NCBI RefSeq assembly: GCF_905147365.1
Contig: NC_056426.1
Location: 10,744,001-10,808,000, forward strand
Source: Aricia agestis
Taxonomy: Eukaryota > Arthropoda > Insecta > Lepidoptera > Lycaenidae
DNA: 64,000 nucleotides
Reading direction: 5' to 3'
Below, one piece after another: positions 50,501 through 56,500 of this stretch. Within the stretch, counting starts at the first letter, position 1, and every line of letters starts with the position of its first letter. Under the pieces are notes generated by a model. That model was not told the origin of the DNA and did not search any database. It saw nothing but the letters and a program-made list of their open reading frames with translations. Both the position numbers and the translations under genes were made by a program.

Positions 50501-53500
50501 TTCTATTTTCTATAAAATAAGGGGGCAAACGAGCAAACAGGTCACCTGATGGAAAGCATCTACCGTCGCCCATGGACACTCGCAGCACCAGAAGAGCTGC
50601 AGGTGCGTTGCCGGCCTTCTCCGAACGATTCCGAATCTTTGAGAAATTAATCTCTTATTTCCCGAGCCGAATGCCGAATTTAATGCCGAGCTTGTAGGGT
50701 AAAACGTCCACCTGCCTGTCTGGGTACGCTAAAACCATTAAACCAATTTAGACGACATTTGGTTTGAAGATACTTTGAGTCCTCAGCAAGGAAATAACAT
50801 AGTTTTTTCACATAACAAGATAAACGAACTTTGGCTCAAAAATTGCTGGGCAACATTTTGTACAGAGAAGTAAGTTTAATAAATCAACCGCTAGCTCCTG
50901 GACTACAAGCAGGCCTCAACTAAGGATCTAGAGCCAATACCTCGTACGGGGTTGTTATTCATCGACCTCTATTGTAGTGGTCGTTACTATTGTGTTAACC
51001 CGTAGGCTGTAGGGTGACGCATTGTAATTTGCTGTTATTGCTATCGATTTGCTTATGAAAGCAGTAACTGCGCTTAGCAGAAATTAACAGCTACGTATTC
51101 GTTATATCATTTTGTTTTGTAACATCCTGTAACTTTTTAGCACTAAGGTCATTGACCTGAGCAGCTGATCTCACAGCCGATTTTAAAGCGTAAGGCTGGC
51201 CGCATACACACGTTTTCCGTGTTTGATTTCCTTAATATGTTTTTCCTCAATTTCCATTTGGAATTCCATGAGACTAGCGCAAAACATTTTCTTAGTGCAA
51301 CGAAACGTACGTGCGGAATTTGTCCCATTCGAATTTATCTGTATATTTCCCGACGGTTTATTATCTGAGTTTATTATCTAAGTGATAATGCATGGAGCAT
51401 TCGGATGTCCGAATATAAAAAACGTGTGGATGCAGTCAGCCTTAAGATCAGTTGCCTTAGCTAGCCCCTGGCTGATTCCCAATCATACTCACAGCATAAT
51501 CGTCGCACCAGACGCTGAACCACGCGAAGTCCTTCAGCGTGTTGCCATCAGGCAGGGACAGTGTGACCCCCTCCCCCCGGTACTTGCGCAGGGGGGAGCC
51601 GGACCCCCGCTCGTCGCGCAGCCTCGTCGCCCCCTTCGCGTCCACCTTCTTAGACGAGCCCACGTAGAAGTACGCCGCTGTAATAGACGGTGAGATTAGT
51701 GGGAGAAAGAGATAGAAAACCCGGAATAAGCTCCGGGATATAGCGGGCCCCTAGACGATCAATTTTATTGTTCAATATAATTGATATATTGACGGTCTAG
51801 GGGCCTATTTAACGCGTCCGCCTTTAATATAATAATATTTTTTAATATCAGTCAGTCTGGTCCCATGCTAAGTACCCGAAGGACTTGTGTTACAGGTACC
51901 AGACAACGGAAATATATTTAATACTTTTATACTACTTATACATAATTTTAAGATTTTTATTATAATATCATACACATATATATTTTAAATATTTCAACGT
52001 AAAAATGGACATGTACAACTTAACCGTTAAAGGCAGTCTTGAATTATTGTCAGCGTAAAAACGGTCATCTTGCAATTTTGGTGGAAACATTGTTACAAAT
52101 ATTTGAAATTGTGTTAGGTATATCATTACAAACGGCCTACTGCCTACATTAAACTTTACACAGCAACAAAAAATATTGTGTCTATGTTTTATGATAATCT
52201 ACAGCAACAGTTTGAATCTTAAAAACGCTCTCCTGAAAACCACTACTTTTGACATGTAGCTTTATACGAGTATGTAGGGACCGGAAAATATGGATGGACG
52301 AATTTTTAATATTTCTATCGAATTTTACAGTTTTCACTTCATAGCAATAGCGAGATACTTTTGAAAATACGTAAACTATTTTATAGTACGTTTTTACCGT
52401 TTGTACCGTGGGTATGCAACCCAGAAAATTATTAGCTTTGCTAAAATATATTGTATATTTTATTGCACTTTATATTTTCTAGTATCATTTACTTGTAATA
52501 ATTTATGCAAAAAGTTATTTAGCTTCTCCTAAATCCTAATATACTTTATCTATAAAGCATATTATTATTGTTTTTTTAAGAACACTCGCAAGAAAATTAT
52601 CTTCGTCATTACAGTAAAATATACATCTCTATAATATACAACGAAAAACAAATTGTAATCGAAATAAAAATGAATCCTTTATACTCAGCCTCTGGGGGAT
52701 TTTTACAGGAGTTTATCTATGTGAATATTCACAAACGCGTTTGATTGGCTGACGTCGAAACATAAACCAATAAACAGCGGTATTGAATACATAAACTCTT
52801 GTCGAAACTGGCCATAAAACATGTATCGAAAACCAGTGTTATAGAGTTCTAAAATTGCGAATCAGTTTTTATTATACATCGATTAACAAAACTATTCGAT
52901 CTACTTATACAGATTACTTTCTCTGCGCCTCGAATCTGTGATGGATTATAATAATTATAATAAATGATCAGTAGTTCCAAACCGGTCAAACATGTTATTA
53001 TACTTTCGAAAATATATTTTGAGATGTAGATTAAGAATCGATGACTAAATCAATCATAATAATAGCTATAGCAAATTGCTTTGAAACCGACATAAATATA
53101 TTTTACTTGTTATATTATGCGATCTCCTCATGTTTTCCTGTGACGGGCAAATAATATTAGCGACTACAAACATATAGAGGCATAATATTCGGTAACAACG
53201 GGATACCGTTCTTAATCGGACACAGCCGCGCGCAACTTCTACTATAAAGTTTGGTAAAGAGATAATCCTATATTATGCATAGAGCATAATCCTATATCCA
53301 GATCAATCAGAGGCGGCGTGTTTGAAGTGCAGTAGTTTTGTGGAAAGCGGTGTCGTTGACCCCCGCAGTGTGAAAGTAGTAATGTCTTTTATATGGTAAT
53401 CTCGAGCAGGTTACTCGGACTTATGCCTGGTACGACGCGTTTGCAAAGGGAGAATAATACGAAGAAATAAAGGGAGTAATGTTTGTATGTTCTCTTTGTT

Positions 53501-56500
53501 ATTTACACAAAAGTCCATAGTCCGTTATTTGCAAGTCTACAACGAGTATACTGTTCATACGTTACACAAGGATGTTTTGGCGTGTGGAATAAATTAGAAC
53601 CGACGACACCATGTTGTGTTAAAGCTGGTTCACGCTCTTTTTCTCCTCTTAATGACATCACTGTACTATAACAAAAGTCGATTTGCTGGCATAGCAGTGC
53701 ATAGCATTGCATAGCAGACCTATGCAACTGCGTAATTTGGTCGCGTTATGTTGAGTCCAGATTACGATAAACTTGACATAGTTAACACAACCAGATAACA
53801 TATAGGTCCATCAACTGCATATTAATATGAATTCATTTCTTCGATGGTACAATTTGGCATAGGTCGAAACGCGAATCATCGTTGGTTCAATAGTTTGGGA
53901 GCTATGTCTCGTTATCACACACACACATAGGCGTCAGGCGCGTCAAACTTACCCACCTCTATTTATGTTGTGTCTCGAAAGAGCTTAAAAGCTGCTGCAA
54001 CATGGATCGGGCGTCCACCAATAACTTAATCAAGCGGCTTAAAATACATTATTTTAATTCCAAACCGGCCAATTCTCAATAATTACTGGTGGTCAAATTG
54101 ACCCAGATGTCTATACACGCAACATTCAACTTTAAACTGTTGTGTTAAGGTACATTATCCCAAATTTACTGGTCGACAAATAACGCTCAAGTAAATGGTT
54201 ATATTTAAAGTGATAATTATGTGCATTTAAATTTGATTGTACAGCTTTTAATTATTACGAGTAATGAGTATTTGTATAGAAATAAGCTTTTTAGTCACAA
54301 ATATATTTATATTCTGTTATTTGTATTTATAAATTAATCTTAAGATAATTAAATAACAGTTTATAAAATAGTATGCATTATGTTTTTTGAATTGTTATCG
54401 GCCTAGACGTCGAATAAGCTGTCTAATTCAACCAGATGACTGCCACATAATATACGTTTCTTTAACTGAACTCCTATGGAACGGTTCACAATGAGTGGGC
54501 TAGATCTGTCTCACGCAGCTGCGCGCCGCCGGGTACAGCAGATGTGAGATAAGTGATAACATCTATTGTTCCCGCGATAACCAGCCTCAAGAAAATTGTG
54601 TTGACAATCACAATAACCTTAAGTGAATATTTTATTTTTTTTTATTATTTTTTTTTTTTTTTAATCTATTTTTATGGGGGTTTTTGCCAAGAATATTTTA
54701 TTTAAATAACAAATTAACCAACCGTGTAGTTTTTGCCATAATATAATTTCACAGCATAACTAAATCGTTTGTCAGCAACGGTTTCAAAACTTTTATCGCG
54801 GTATGAATCTCCCGCGATCCCGAACACCCTTCTTCTTCAAACTTTCCCAAATCTTAAGTAGATTTCCGATTATTTTTAAAACTTTTCCTGTAAAGTAGTT
54901 TGGTGAATTCATTTGACACATGAAAACTTAGCAGTTATCACTACTGACTTTAAACAAGTTATGAAATAAGCTCTAGTCACTAGATATAGAGGAATTCGTC
55001 CATTTAACTAAAAGCTGTTTGATTCTTTCACACGCACAAAAAATATATTATTAAAATTAACGCTCAGGCTTACAAAGGCCGGATAACAAAATGTTTGCGT
55101 TTGAAAAAAGCTTGTAAGGACGAATTACTTGTATCCGCCGCCGGACGAATTACTTGTATTATTTCGAATGTTAAAGCTATACTTTAATTTGGTCATAATA
55201 TTTTGCCAACCCGACGTGATAAGGGTGGAGAATAGCTACGCAGATAACAGGATGGGTCATTTGACCTGTTAGTTAAACTTAGGAGAGTAGCTTTAAGTTT
55301 TAGTTCTGAATAAAATATGATGATGGTAATATTGGTGATGATAATGATGCATGTTGTTATTAGCAGGCTGTCAGTGGCAGGCGGTGGGGGGCGGGGGGCG
55401 GGGGGCGGCGGCGATGGTCGTGGACGATGGGCCCGCTAATTGAGGAGAAACCCACCGATTGTACCCACAGATACTCACACGAGCATCATCAGTAGACATC
55501 GGATTATATGCACTATCAAAGTGCCGAAATATGCACAAAATATGCAAAATTAAAAGTCATAGGATTTAGGATCGAAGCTTTGCGAAGATTGCCATTGTAT
55601 GCATTTGCATATTCAAATGTGCAAGTGCATAATCAATAACCATTAATAATAATCCAATTTCTAATCAGCGGACACTAGTAATTTGATACTGCGATTATTA
55701 ACCCCCGACAAAAAGAGATAATATAGCTAGCCCCGAAAAAAAGATAATCTATAATACTAGATTATGATTTCGTTCAATTCTTGATCCAATTAAACAACAA
55801 AATAGTATTCATTTAAATGACAAACAATCATTAAAAGAGTGATTTGGGGTCTATTATGCATTTGTGATTATTACGAGAGCGAGATGACATCGAGCCTGTA
55901 ATATGGAGACTTAATTAACCAAGAATACAGAGTACACCTCAGTCACCTGAACAACCACATTCACAAACTATAAAAATTGTAAGACTATCTCACATTTTAG
56001 TCTTAAGTGAGATCTATTAGTATAAGTTATAACCAGCGTTCTCTACTGTAACAAAAACTTGTATGAAGTTTGAAGATAAAGCGCTGCCCGCCCTGGCCTG
56101 GCCGCCCGCCCTGGCCTGGCCGCCCGCCCTGGCCTGGCCGCCCGCCCTCGGCCGGCCTAGTTTTTATCCTCCAACTAATATATTTTAAGCGATACAGCTG
56201 AGACCCGCCATAGAGGAGCAAGGAAACAGACACGACATTGCCAATAATTTATTATTTTAGTAGACGAAATTATAAAATGCCGCTAAAAAATTTAACCACA
56301 TTTTTTTTTACTTTTTCATCACACGCACTTCTGAAACTTACAAAGATTGGCGATGACTTATGTGAGTGTGGATACGAATGGGACTAACCACATAGTACAT
56401 GATTTTTTTGATTCGGTTTCATGCAAAAAAAAACTTTTTCTTCTCTAACAGCACCTAATATCGTTAGATTAACGGAAAGACGAGAGTATGAAATAGTTGT

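Noticed and set aside
56027..56233. Gly/Arg/Pro/Gln repeat protein on the minus strand
   Set aside because: Direct translation of an 18-bp minisatellite.
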